Below, in pieces: positions 1-7,433 of a stretch of DNA of 42,993 nucleotides (its first letter is position 1; each line of letters begins with the position of its first letter). The translations under genes were made by a program, and so were the position numbers. The stretch comes from Armatimonadota bacterium (lineage in GTDB: Bacteria > Armatimonadota > UBA5829). The DNA lies in contig JBDKUO010000043.1 in NCBI GenBank assembly GCA_039679645.1, forward strand, positions 1 to 42,993, written 5' to 3'. A model generated the notes under the pieces. That model was not told the origin of the DNA, ran no database searches, and was given only the letters and a program-made list of their open reading frames with translations.

Positions 1-82
1 CTGCTGGCATGATTGTGGCTCGCCTCCTTTATTTTCTCACAAAAATGAATTCGGCGTTGACCGTCCATTTTCATGCCAGCAG
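1..82. repeat. Perfect 12-bp inverted repeat at the window edge
   Basis: Bases 1-12 (CTGCTGGCATGA) are the exact reverse complement of bases 71-82, with a 58-base spacer. The left arm starts at the first base of the window, so the repeat may be longer. No coding sequence is supported between the arms. It could be the end of a structured RNA, a terminator of the upstream gene or a short mobile-element remnant; the sequence here does not decide. Confidence 0.5.
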
Positions 83-143
83 CCTCATCTTTTACCTATT
101 AAAATTCCGTAGATTTGACACGCACCCCAAAAAGACCCCGCGC

Positions 144-173
144 TTGTATACTCTGCTTCGCTCGTGCTACAAT
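144..173 (+). promoter_or_regulatory. Possible sigma-70 promoter placing the start at the ATG (leaderless)
   Basis: TTGTAT (144-149) and TACAAT (168-173) are separated by 18 bases. A start point about seven bases after the -10 box would be near base 180, which is the A of the ATG of the small ORF that follows. No Shine-Dalgarno sequence precedes that ATG, which agrees with a leaderless mRNA. The -35 box is weak. Confidence 0.35.
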
Positions 174-179
174 CGAGCA

Positions 180-368
180 ATGAATCACACTGAGTCGGTT
201 TTTCGGACAATAAAAGACAGAGTAGCCGCCGCTATCGGCGAGTTGGAAGAAGCGTCCGCAGCGGCTGAAAAGAAAGAAAACCACCGCCGTCTTTCAAATG
301 CGGCGTTGGAACTTCACAAATGCGCCGACGAGATGCAGAATGTGCTTATGCGCATTAAACCGCGATGA
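180..368 (+). CDS. Small helical hypothetical protein (62 aa)
   Basis: The frame is open for 62 codons from ATG 180. The product has charged, Ala/Glu/Lys-rich heptad-like stretches (residues about 8-55, including EELEEAS- and AAEKKEN-type runs) that would form one or two amphipathic helices. There is no signal peptide or membrane segment, and I recognise no family. The frame stays open upstream to base 9, but the upstream part (His/Phe/Leu-rich, then basic) looks non-coding, and ATG 180 directly follows a possible -10 box. The gene is isolated: about 220 bases with a repeat remnant separate it from the translin gene. It is either a real small protein gene or a fortuitous ORF; the helical composition modestly favours a real gene. 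Confidence 0.45.
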   Translation: MNHTESVFRTIKDRVAAAIGELEEASAAAEKKENHRRLSNAALELHKCADEMQNVLMRIKPR

Positions 369-472
369 GCCAATGTGGCAGCTTCGGCCGCTTCGCAACC
401 GAAGCAACTAAACCGAAGTAGGGAACAGGGAACAGGCAACTGATTGCAAAGCCGGAAAACTTTTTATGTATA

Positions 473-525
473 GTCATTCCGAGCGAATGCGAGGAATCTG
501 CTGTGAACCCGACTTGGCAAGAGCA
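473..525. repeat. Half copy of a dispersed palindromic repeat
   Basis: This segment begins GTCATTCCGAGCGAATGCGA and closely matches the left arm and centre of the complete copy at 21,268-21,345: ...GAGGAATCTGCT-TGAACC-GAC---G--A-AGCA. The right arm is missing after AGCA. It lies in the gap between the small ORF and the translin gene. A short GGGAACAGGGAACAGG tandem repeat sits just upstream at about 421-436. Nothing else was recognised in 369-587 apart from a possible promoter. Confidence 0.75.
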
Positions 526-542
526 TATATAGGTTCTAATAA
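514..542 (+). promoter_or_regulatory. Possible promoter of the translin gene
   Basis: TTGGCA (514-519) is followed after 17 bases by TAATAA (537-542). A start near 549 would give a leader of about 40 bases before ATG 588. The -35 box lies inside the repeat remnant, so the repeat may have supplied part of the promoter. The -10 match is only moderate. Confidence 0.35.
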
Positions 543-587
543 TACAAAGTGTGGCGAGCGTTCCGGACTTTCCACTATGGAGGGCAA

Positions 588-1259
588 ATGGAAAACATAA
601 CAATAATCGCTGATGAAATTCGCGAACTGCTGGATGAGACAAATGCCGTAAGAGAAGCGGCGTTAAAGCTGTCGCGTGAAACTATCAGGCTCTGTGCAAA
701 CTCCATTCGCGCAAGTCATAGAGAGGACTTTGACGAGGCCTGCAGGCTGAAATCCGAGGCTCGCAAAAAGGTCGAAGAGGCAAAGCAGATACTCAAGGAC
801 AAGCTCGAAATTTATTACACGGGCTATGTTCAGGATGCTCAGAAAGAGTATGCCGAGTCGGAGCTGACTTATGCTATAATCCGGGAGATGGAGTTTCCGC
901 GCCATGAGGATCTGGGTGTCGAGGCGGCGGCGTATCTCAACGGTATGGCCGAGGCCATTGGCGAGAGCAGACGCCACGTGCTGGATGTGATGCGTCACGG
1001 CGATCTGGTTAGGGCCGAGCGGATTCTGGATATAATGGACGAGGTATACTACATACTCATTACGTTCGACTATCCAGACGCAGTCACGCAGGGCCTTCGC
1101 CGGCAGACGGATATGGTCAGAGGTGTTCTCGAGCGCACCCGAGGGGACATCACTCTTCTTCAACAGCAGCAGAGGCTCGAGGGCGCGATCGAGACCGCTA
1201 TAGAGCGGATGTGCAATGAACCGGGTAATCGAAAAGCTTCGGAGGGCGACACAAAATAG
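588..1259 (+). CDS. Translin-family RNA/DNA-binding protein
   Basis: A 223-residue, almost all-helical soluble protein of the translin family (archaeal-type, COG2178-like). Recognisable features in order are an N-terminal helix with a RETIRLCANSIRASHREDFD stretch (residues about 33-52), the YYTGYVQDAQKEYAESE segment near 76-92, the GVEAAAYLNGMAEAIGESRR helix near 111-130, and the FDYPDAVTQGLRR/VRGVLERTRGDIT signature near 161-188. Translins form ring-shaped octamers that bind single-stranded nucleic acid, and TRAX relatives are RNases in eukaryotic C3PO. Nuclease activity here is not established. ATG 588 is chosen because AGGG lies just upstream; the frame also opens at GTG 549. The last 44 bases overlap the nucleotidyltransferase gene, so translational coupling and a shared RNA-related role are likely. 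Translin is common in archaea and eukaryotes but unusual in bacteria. Confidence 0.85.
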   Translation: MENITIIADEIRELLDETNAVREAALKLSRETIRLCANSIRASHREDFDEACRLKSEARKKVEEAKQILKDKLEIYYTGYVQDAQKEYAESELTYAIIREMEFPRHEDLGVEAAAYLNGMAEAIGESRRHVLDVMRHGDLVRAERILDIMDEVYYILITFDYPDAVTQGLRRQTDMVRGVLERTRGDITLLQQQQRLEGAIETAIERMCNEPGNRKASEGDTK

Positions 1260-2580
1260 CCCATATGCGGGACGGCTCTATCTGGTCGGCGGCATTGTTC
1301 GCGACAAGTTTATGGGTATTCCTCCCGATGAGGACATAGACATTGTGCTCGAAGGCGACGCTGCCGGGCTTGCGAATTTTTTGCACGAGCGCGGCGTCGC
1401 CGATTACCGCCCGGTAACTTTTGCGCGTTTTGGGACGGCTATGATCATAGTCGATGACCGTCAGGTCGAGATTGTGGGGGCTAGGAAAGAGTCATATGAT
1501 GCCTCCAGCCGCAAGCCGATCACACAGCCCGGAACACTTGCCGACGATGCGGCGCGCCGCGATTTCACCATAAACACTCTGCTTGAAAACCTCCATACCG
1601 GCGAGGTCCTGGACCTTACCGGCCAGGCTGAGCGCGATATCCGCGATGGAATCATCCGCACTCCTGTCGATCCTATAGTCACTTTTAATGACGACCCTCT
1701 GCGCATGCTTCGCGCAATACGCTTTGCATCCCGATTTGGGTTCAAGATCGATGAAAAAACTTACTCAGCCATATACTCCAGCGCCCACAGATTGAGTATC
1801 GTCAGCCAGGAACGTATTAAGGACGAGTTTCTGAAAATATTGATGAGCGCCGGAATGGTCCGGGGTTTGGAGATGCTGCGTGAAACCGGCTTGCTTGCCA
1901 TATTTGCGCCTGAGCTTACGGCCATGCATGGAGTCACCCAAAACATCTATCACATATATGATGTATGGACACATTCATTAAAGACGCTTGAGTCAATTCC
2001 CGCCGAAGCGGGTATTATAATGAGGCTGGCCGCTTTGATGCATGATATAGGTAAGGTCGAGGCAAGGTCCGTTGCTCCCGATGGAGCAGTTCACTTTTAT
2101 AATCATGCTCAGGTGGGCGCGAAGATAGCCCATAGGATTATGCGCAGATTGAAATTTTCAAACTCGCAGATCGCCCAGGTCGAATTTCTAATATCAATGC
2201 ATCTGCGAGTTGGGGAATATGATAAACAGTGGACCGATGCAGCCGTGCGTCGTCTTATTCGTGAGGCGGACCATCACCTAGATGATCTGATAATGCTGAC
2301 CCAGGCGGACAAGTCCGCATCGAATACGGATATGCCTTCGGTCGATCTGGATGCGTTTTGCGAACATGTTGCGCGAGTAAAGACAAAGCTGGCCGGTCAT
2401 AAGATTACAAGCCCGCTCGACGGACGTGAAATAATTGAACTGCTGGGTATTGATCAGGGGCCGAAAGTTGGCGAGGTCAAGGCATATTTGGAGAGGGAAA
2501 TTATTGAAGGGAATCTTTTGGCGGGTGACAAAGCAGGGGCTGCCGAATTAATCGGGCATAAGTTTGGCGTAATATCTTAG
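1216..2580 (+). CDS. tRNA nucleotidyltransferase / poly(A) polymerase with HD domain
   Basis: A 454-residue class II nucleotidyltransferase that adds CCA or A residues to RNA 3' ends. The catalytic head shows YLVGGIVRD (about 22-30) and the metal-binding carboxylates in DEDIDIV (D40, D42). It is followed by the RRDFTINTL segment and the DDPLRMLRAIRFASRFGF segment typical of the neck/body. A C-terminal HD domain carries the HDIGK motif (H276-D277), as in enzymes that also have phosphohydrolase activity. Length fits the HD-containing bacterial CCA/PAP group. The ATG lies inside the 3' end of the translin gene in another frame, which implies co-translation. Sequence alone does not separate CCA-adding, A-adding and poly(A) activity. 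An inverted repeat follows the stop at 2,603-2,650. Confidence 0.9.
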   Translation: MNRVIEKLRRATQNSPYAGRLYLVGGIVRDKFMGIPPDEDIDIVLEGDAAGLANFLHERGVADYRPVTFARFGTAMIIVDDRQVEIVGARKESYDASSRKPITQPGTLADDAARRDFTINTLLENLHTGEVLDLTGQAERDIRDGIIRTPVDPIVTFNDDPLRMLRAIRFASRFGFKIDEKTYSAIYSSAHRLSIVSQERIKDEFLKILMSAGMVRGLEMLRETGLLAIFAPELTAMHGVTQNIYHIYDVWTHSLKTLESIPAEAGIIMRLAALMHDIGKVEARSVAPDGAVHFYNHAQVGAKIAHRIMRRLKFSNSQIAQVEFLISMHLRVGEYDKQWTDAAVRRLIREADHHLDDLIMLTQADKSASNTDMPSVDLDAFCEHVARVKTKLAGHKITSPLDGREIIELLGIDQGPKVGEVKAYLEREIIEGNLLAGDKAGAAELIGHKFGVIS

Positions 2581-2592
2581 ACTGAATTAAAA

Positions 2593-2621
2593 TTGACAGT
2601 GTCCATGGGGCATGATATACT
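2593..2621 (+). promoter_or_regulatory. Consensus sigma-70 promoter upstream of rpoN
   Basis: A perfect TTGACA (2593-2598) and TATACT (2616-2621) are separated by 17 bases. The predicted start is near 2628, about 205 bases before rpoN, so the mRNA has a long leader. The remainder of the 2,622-2,833 leader holds no ORF or known riboswitch that I recognise. Confidence 0.75.
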
Positions 2622-2650
2622 CCAGGTAGTAACTTCTTCATGCCCCGTGG
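2603..2650. promoter_or_regulatory. Palindrome overlapping the rpoN promoter, possible operator
   Basis: The arms are CCATGGGGCATGA (2603-2615) and TCATGCCCCGTGG (2638-2650). They are inverted and match at 12 of 13 positions, with a 22-base spacer. The left arm fills the -35/-10 spacer, while the right arm lies just after the predicted start point, so a dimeric regulator bound here could block transcription. Alternatively the hairpin terminates the preceding nucleotidyltransferase transcript. Confidence 0.55.
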
Positions 2651-2833
2651 TAAATAGTTAATTACGCAGAAAATATGAAATCCCCCTCATTGTCTGCCGA
2701 TAATAGTTAAGTAATATGGCAGGTGAGTGAGGCATCCATATAGATTAAGTGGGTGACTCCAGATATAACTGAGCGGCAGCGGTTCCGAGCTTTTAGCTCT
2801 CTACTCTCCGCTTTCAGCCGTTTTCTTAGGTAG

Positions 2834-4261
2834 GTGAGCTACGGATTGCTGATCGAGCAAGGTCTAAAACAGACTTTATCACAACGGATTGACCCCAAGT
2901 TAATCATGGCCAACAACATACTGCAGCTTTCATCACTGGAGTTGCAGCAGGTCGTCGAGCAGGAACTTGCGGAAAATCCGGCGCTTGAGGTGCCTGAGGA
3001 GGACCCTTGCGAAGGCTGCGAACAGCCAAAAACTCTGTGCCTTGACTGCCCGTTCCGCAAGCAGTCCGTCTCTTCGGACGATTCCGATCTGAGCGTGTAT
3101 GAGTTGGATGAGCCGATTGATTTTGCTGCCGATGCCGATGATGGCGAGGGTGATTTCATATCAAACATACGCGCCGAGGTCACGCTTCACGACTACCTCA
3201 CCGAGGTTTTGCGCGCCGTAGTACCTTCCGAGCAGTGGGATATCGGCGAGTATATCATATCCAACATCAATGAATCGGGCTATCTAGAATGCACTATTGA
3301 AGAGCTTGCTCATGAGATGGGTAAGGATATAGATGAAGTCGAGCTGGTCCTTTCGGTCATACACACCCTCGATCCTCCGGGGATCGGCGCGCGCAATCTG
3401 CAGGAATGCCTGCAGATTCAGCTCGAAAGGCTGGAGGAAGATGAATGCGGTAATCCGGTCGCGCTGGCCATTGTGCGCGACTATTGGCAGGAAATGCTCT
3501 CCGGTAAGGTAGGCAGAATAGCTCGCCGCCTGAAGGTGACTGCAAAGGATGTCGGTTTCGCAATCGAGTTTGTCAGAAAGCAGCTAAACCCCTATCCCGG
3601 CAACAGTTTCCGGCCTCCTTATCAAAATGAGCCTGTAAACCAGGGTGGAGCGGTCAGGCCGGATGTCGTGGTGCGCCGAACACCGAACGGCTACGAGATC
3701 GACGTGGCGGGCAGCGATTTTTACCTGTTGTCGATCAACTCAAGATACCGCCAGATGTATAACGATATCCGTAACGGTGGAGCTAAAAAATTCAGCGGAG
3801 ATGATAAGAGCCACATTTCACAGTTTGTCGAGCGAGCTGACCTGTTCATACGATATATAAATGAAAGGCGCAAGACACTGCGGCAGATCACGAAATCGAT
3901 TGTGGAGTATCAGCAGGGCTATATAGAGACCGGCGCGAAATCTTTTCTAAGGCCGCTTACCCGCACCAAGATAGCGCGCGCGCTGAAGATGCATGAATCT
4001 ACTGTCAGTCGCGCTACGGCGAACAAGTTTGTTCAACTTCCAAGCCAGGAAGTTGTACCGTTCGACTTTTTCTTCGACGGCTCAGTATCAATCAAGGATG
4101 TAATTGGGGAACTCATAGCCTCGGAAGACAAGTGTAATCCTCTCAGTGACCAGCAGATCGCAAAGATTCTGCAGGAACAGGGCCTTAATGTTGCCCGCAG
4201 AACGGTGGTCAAATACCGTGAAGCGCAAAAAATCCTCTCCAGCCGCCAGCGGCGAAGATAA
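2834..4261 (+). CDS. rpoN: RNA polymerase sigma-54 factor
   Basis: A 475-residue sigma-54, which directs RNA polymerase to -24/-12 promoters and needs AAA+ enhancer-binding activators. The N-terminal activator-interacting region has the Gln/Leu-rich LSSLELQQVVEQELAENPAL segment (about 32-51). The core-binding domain follows, with an IGARNLQECL segment. Then comes a helix-turn-helix around 377-398 (KIARALKMHESTVSRA) and the diagnostic RpoN box ARRTVVKYRE (454-463). The start is GTG 2834, since no ATG precedes the conserved N-terminus. Unusual: residues 59-72 form CEGC-6-CLDC, two CxxC pairs that could bind zinc, just after the activator-interacting helix. No activator gene is in the window, and I found no convincing -24/-12 promoter in its intergenic regions. 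Confidence 0.95.
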   Translation: MSYGLLIEQGLKQTLSQRIDPKLIMANNILQLSSLELQQVVEQELAENPALEVPEEDPCEGCEQPKTLCLDCPFRKQSVSSDDSDLSVYELDEPIDFAADADDGEGDFISNIRAEVTLHDYLTEVLRAVVPSEQWDIGEYIISNINESGYLECTIEELAHEMGKDIDEVELVLSVIHTLDPPGIGARNLQECLQIQLERLEEDECGNPVALAIVRDYWQEMLSGKVGRIARRLKVTAKDVGFAIEFVRKQLNPYPGNSFRPPYQNEPVNQGGAVRPDVVVRRTPNGYEIDVAGSDFYLLSINSRYRQMYNDIRNGGAKKFSGDDKSHISQFVERADLFIRYINERRKTLRQITKSIVEYQQGYIETGAKSFLRPLTRTKIARALKMHESTVSRATANKFVQLPSQEVVPFDFFFDGSVSIKDVIGELIASEDKCNPLSDQQIAKILQEQGLNVARRTVVKYREAQKILSSRQRRR

Positions 4262-4381
4262 TAACTCCAATGATCCAAGTACAATAATGTAACCTCCAAG
4301 GCTTTTGCGCGTCTAATCTCAATTGAGGGCGAGGCTCCCGCCGAGCCGCAATCCGGTGCATTTGGCTAAGTTCCGTTGGGG

Positions 4382-4396
4382 CAGATTTGCAATCTG
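4382..4396. repeat. Short inverted repeat in the rpoN-STN protein gap
   Basis: CAGATT (4382-4387) and AATCTG (4391-4396) pair around TGC, and the stem can continue outward with GGG/CCC after a mismatch. A GC-rich GAGGC-TCCCGCC-GAGCC segment lies at about 4330-4347. The 4,262-4,478 gap holds no ORF that looks real. A TATAAT at 4444-4449, with TTGCAT 19 bases upstream, may serve the next gene. Confidence 0.4.
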
Positions 4397-4478
4397 GTCC
4401 CTCCTGGGCAAAGTTATCTTGCATAGAACCTGCTTGTAAGGTCTATAATAAATGTAAGCAAGTTTTGGAGGAGTTGAG

Positions 4479-5267
4479 ATGAGAACAGCATTGTCCGCAT
4501 TCATTATTATGTTGTCACTTGTTTCGGCAGCATACGCAGCCGGGCAGGTAAGCCTGAATGTCAGCGATATGCCCATCAAGGATGTCGCTTCTCAGATTGA
4601 GCAGCAGTCAGGGGTTTCTATAGCTCTTGACCCAAAAGCTCAGGGGAATATCTCGGTGAGCATCAGCGATGTTGATGTCAGCCAGGCTCTGAATATTATC
4701 ACCAAGCTCAATAAGCTTACCTGGAAGAAGCTTCAGTTTGCTAAACCGGCTGACTCAACGATAAAGCTGGACCAGCTAAAGTCAGCTATGTTGGCTTTGA
4801 GTGCGTTGCCGGTGGTTGGTCTGTCTGTGGAAGATCCTGCGAGCAAGACGACCGCGGTATACGCAAAGGATCTTGCCAAATCCCCTGATACATCCAGCCT
4901 GCTACTGCCCGAGGGCTACACATGGGCTACCGTATATGTCATACTCAATCCGGAGGCCGATGCCGCGCAGGAGGCCAAAGCGGAATCGGATGTTGACAGG
5001 ATCAGCAAAGCAGAAGCAAAAAACGCTATTGATATGGCGAATATGACGCCTGAGCAGAGGCAGCAGATATTTACAAATGAGATGAGCGCATATATGACAT
5101 TAACTCCTGAGAACAGACAATCAATTTTAGCCGACAGGATGCGAGCGATGTTCAATATGAGTTCTCAGGACAGTCAGCAGTTCAGGCAGGATATGCATTC
5201 GGTGATGCAGAGTCTGCGCCAGTCCGGCGAGGCTCCGAACTGGGGCGGACATCAAAATCACAATTAA
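4479..5267 (+). CDS. Secreted protein with secretin/TonB short N-terminal (STN-like) domain
   Basis: A 262-residue exported protein. Residues 1-20 form a signal peptide ending AYA, with cleavage likely before A21. Residues about 23-85 resemble the STN/secretin N0 fold: VSLNVSDMPIKDVASQIEQQ, then SGVSIALDP, then VSISDVDVSQALNII and a WKKL end. This fold is usually found at the start of TonB-dependent receptors, FecR-linked receptors and secretins. Here no beta-barrel or secretin domain follows. Instead there is a middle region and a Gln/Met-rich helical C-terminus (about 165-262) with MTPEQRQQIF-type repeats. A GGAGG site precedes the ATG. It stands alone after rpoN on the same strand. Function unknown; a periplasmic adaptor role is a guess. 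Confidence 0.7.
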   Translation: MRTALSAFIIMLSLVSAAYAAGQVSLNVSDMPIKDVASQIEQQSGVSIALDPKAQGNISVSISDVDVSQALNIITKLNKLTWKKLQFAKPADSTIKLDQLKSAMLALSALPVVGLSVEDPASKTTAVYAKDLAKSPDTSSLLLPEGYTWATVYVILNPEADAAQEAKAESDVDRISKAEAKNAIDMANMTPEQRQQIFTNEMSAYMTLTPENRQSILADRMRAMFNMSSQDSQQFRQDMHSVMQSLRQSGEAPNWGGHQNHN

Positions 5268-5367
5268 TAGTGTAAATTGCAAAACTATCGCATGACAAGT
5301 GTTGATTATTTTTTGTAATTACTTCAATAGACAACAAACGCGAAATATTTCTGATGGAGGAACAAAG

Positions 5368-6852
5368 TTGGAGTTCAAAGCAAAGCAGGGCTCGCTTCAA
5401 GACCAGCAGAGCGATATTGTAATAGTAAACCTTTTCGAGGGGGTCAAACATCCGGGCGGCGGCACGGGCGCTGTGGACCAGGCTCTGCACGGCGCCATAT
5501 CCGATGCTATCCGTGATGAGGAGTTCGACGGCAATCTCGGCGACACTCTGGTTATAAGGACTCTCGGCACAATCCCTGCGAAGTATGTGATAGTAGTCGG
5601 TCTGGGCAAGAACGCTGACTTTGATCTGCTCAAGGCAATGCGGGCTTCCGCCCGCGCGGCAAGAAAGTGCCGCGAACTCAGAGCAAAAACAGTCTCCAGC
5701 ATACTTCATGGAGCGGGAATCGGCGGCCTGCCTGTCGAAGACTGCGCGCGTGCCGTGACTCTTGGTGCGATATTCGGAACTTACGAGTATACCGATCTCA
5801 AGACCGAAAAAGTTAAAGAAAACCCGATCGAGCAGTTCAACATTGTCGAGCTATCCGGTGATAAGTTAGACAGCATTGCCTCTGGTATCGCTAAAGCGCA
5901 GGTTGTTGGAGATGAGGTCATTTTCGCCCGTGACCTTGCCAATGCGCCGTCAAATATAGTAACTCCTGCTTATCTTGCCGACCTTGCAGAACGGATTGCC
6001 GGTGAAACCGGGCTGGAGTGCCGTGTAATGGACCGCGCCGCAATCGAGTCTGCCGGAATGGGCCTTTTGGCGGCGGTCGCAAGGGGAAGCAAGGTGGAGC
6101 CTCGCTTTATCGAGCTGCGATATTGCTCGGAAAAGCCCTCAAAGACTGTCGCGATAGTCGGCAAGGGCATCACGTTCGACTCCGGCGGTTACTCTCTCAA
6201 GCCGAGCGAGTATATGTACGGCATGAAAGACGACATGTCCGGCGCGGCTGCTGTGCTTGCGGCCATGCAAGCAGTGGGCCGCGAGAAACCCGGCCTTAAC
6301 GTGATAGGTCTGATCCCCGCGACTGAGAATATGATCGGCCCGGCAGCAATCCACCCCGGTGATGTGTTCACGTCGTACAGCGGCAAAAGCGTTGAGGTCA
6401 ACAACACAGACGCCGAGGGCCGTCTGATCCTGGCCGATGCGGTCGCGTATGCCGACAAGCTCGGAGTCGATGAAATAATCGATGTGGCGACTCTTACCGG
6501 AGCGTGTGTGGTCGCTCTTGGTCGGGAACTAAATGGTGTATTCGGCACCGATGATGCTATGGTTGATAAGCTTATAAATGCCGGACGCTCGTGCGGTGAA
6601 ATCATGTGGCGTCTGCCTCTCTACGACGACTATAAGGAAAACCTCAAGAGCGATGTTGCCGATCTGAAGAACACGGGCTCGCGCGAGGGTGGGGCGATAA
6701 GCGCGGCTCTCTTCATAAAGAGCTTCGTAGGCGAGACGGCATGGGCGCATATCGACCTGTCGGCATCCTCTGTCGAGAAGGATACCGACTTGGCCAGAAA
6801 AGGAAGCACCGGATCGGGGGCGGGCACGTTGGTCGAGTATCTGCTGCGATAG
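5368..6852 (+). CDS. pepA: Leucyl aminopeptidase (M17)
   Basis: A 494-residue cytosolic di-metal aminopeptidase that removes N-terminal residues from peptides. The C-terminal catalytic domain shows VGKGITFDSGG (K266 and D271 as metal/catalytic residues) and the family signature NNTDAEGRL (345-353, D348 and E350 metal ligands). It ends with the GSTGSGAGTLVEYL tail. The N-terminal macro-like domain is intact, and total length is normal for the family. The frame opens at base 5299, but TTG 5368 has GGAGG seven bases upstream, whereas the upstream extension has none. The stop lies eight bases from the end of the convergent STAS gene. Confidence 0.93.
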   Translation: MEFKAKQGSLQDQQSDIVIVNLFEGVKHPGGGTGAVDQALHGAISDAIRDEEFDGNLGDTLVIRTLGTIPAKYVIVVGLGKNADFDLLKAMRASARAARKCRELRAKTVSSILHGAGIGGLPVEDCARAVTLGAIFGTYEYTDLKTEKVKENPIEQFNIVELSGDKLDSIASGIAKAQVVGDEVIFARDLANAPSNIVTPAYLADLAERIAGETGLECRVMDRAAIESAGMGLLAAVARGSKVEPRFIELRYCSEKPSKTVAIVGKGITFDSGGYSLKPSEYMYGMKDDMSGAAAVLAAMQAVGREKPGLNVIGLIPATENMIGPAAIHPGDVFTSYSGKSVEVNNTDAEGRLILADAVAYADKLGVDEIIDVATLTGACVVALGRELNGVFGTDDAMVDKLINAGRSCGEIMWRLPLYDDYKENLKSDVADLKNTGSREGGAISAALFIKSFVGETAWAHIDLSASSVEKDTDLARKGSTGSGAGTLVEYLLR

Positions 6853-6860
6853 TCGATCTT

Positions 6861-7235
6861 CTATCTCTGCCAGTTCAGCGGTTGGACTCGCTGCTCTCTG
6901 GTTTTTGTGTAGATCGGAGTGCTTACGTTCAATAGTTGGTATATTCCGGCGAGTTTCAGCACTCGCATAACTTGCGCGCTGCACTGAATAATACGGGATA
7001 TCCGATCTTTTTGACGCACTTTATTAAACAAGTTGAGCAGGAGTCTGATCCCTTCGCTGTCAATGAAAGTGACCTTTGCCATATCCAGCAGGAGGTCGCA
7101 GTCACTGTCATTGACTATTTCCGACAACATAGGGTCGAGGTCTATCGAGGCCGCGAAGTCAATTTCACCGGACAGCCTGACGATCAGTGAATGTTCGTTT
7201 CGAGCCAGTGAGATGTCGAATGATTGTGATTTCAC
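6861..7235 (-). CDS. STAS-domain anti-anti-sigma factor (SpoIIAA/RsbV-like)
   Basis: A 124-residue single STAS domain. It contains LIVRLSGEIDFAAS (residues 17-30) and the phosphorylation-loop motif TFIDSEGIRLL, where S60 is the expected kinase target. In partner-switching systems the unphosphorylated form sequesters an anti-sigma kinase, and the kinase inactivates it by phosphorylating this serine. The start is GTG 7235; an in-frame stop lies just upstream, so no longer start exists, and GAAGG precedes the GTG closely. The usual partners are not adjacent, but a HATPase-type protein and a PP2C phosphatase lie 7-9 kb away at 14,536 and 16,118. Confidence 0.85.
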   Translation of the reverse strand: MKSQSFDISLARNEHSLIVRLSGEIDFAASIDLDPMLSEIVNDSDCDLLLDMAKVTFIDSEGIRLLLNLFNKVRQKDRISRIIQCSAQVMRVLKLAGIYQLLNVSTPIYTKTREQRVQPLNWQR

Positions 7236-7373
7236 AAACCTTCACCATCCTTTTCTCTTTGACCAGTGTTGAACTCAATGAACTTGGGGGTTATACCCAT
7301 GTCTGCCGTTTGAAGTAAACCATTTATATGTGTTTGTTCGCTATAATATCTTATATGTAATTTTGCAGACCTG

Positions 7374-7402
7374 TTGACTCCGTATAGTGATCCTGCTAGT
7401 AT
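7374..7402 (+). promoter_or_regulatory. Likely promoter of the GH116 gene
   Basis: TTGACT (7374-7379) and TAGTAT (7397-7402) are separated by 17 bases. The predicted start near 7409 gives a leader of about 25 bases containing the GGGGAG ribosome site. It lies in the divergent gap between the STAS and GH116 genes. Confidence 0.6.
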
Positions 7403-7433
7403 ATGCAGAAAATGACCGGGGAGCTGCAAGCAT

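Noticed and set aside
4350-4440. tRNA-like or selenocysteine-related structure
   Set aside because: The CAGATT-TGC-AATCTG palindrome recalls an anticodon arm, but no acceptor stem, T-loop or D-loop surrounds it.
4262-4478. Sigma-54 (-24/-12) promoter for the STN-protein gene downstream of rpoN
   Set aside because: GGC and TTGC elements occur (about 4405-4423), but the spacing is two bases too long for the fixed GG-N10-GC requirement.
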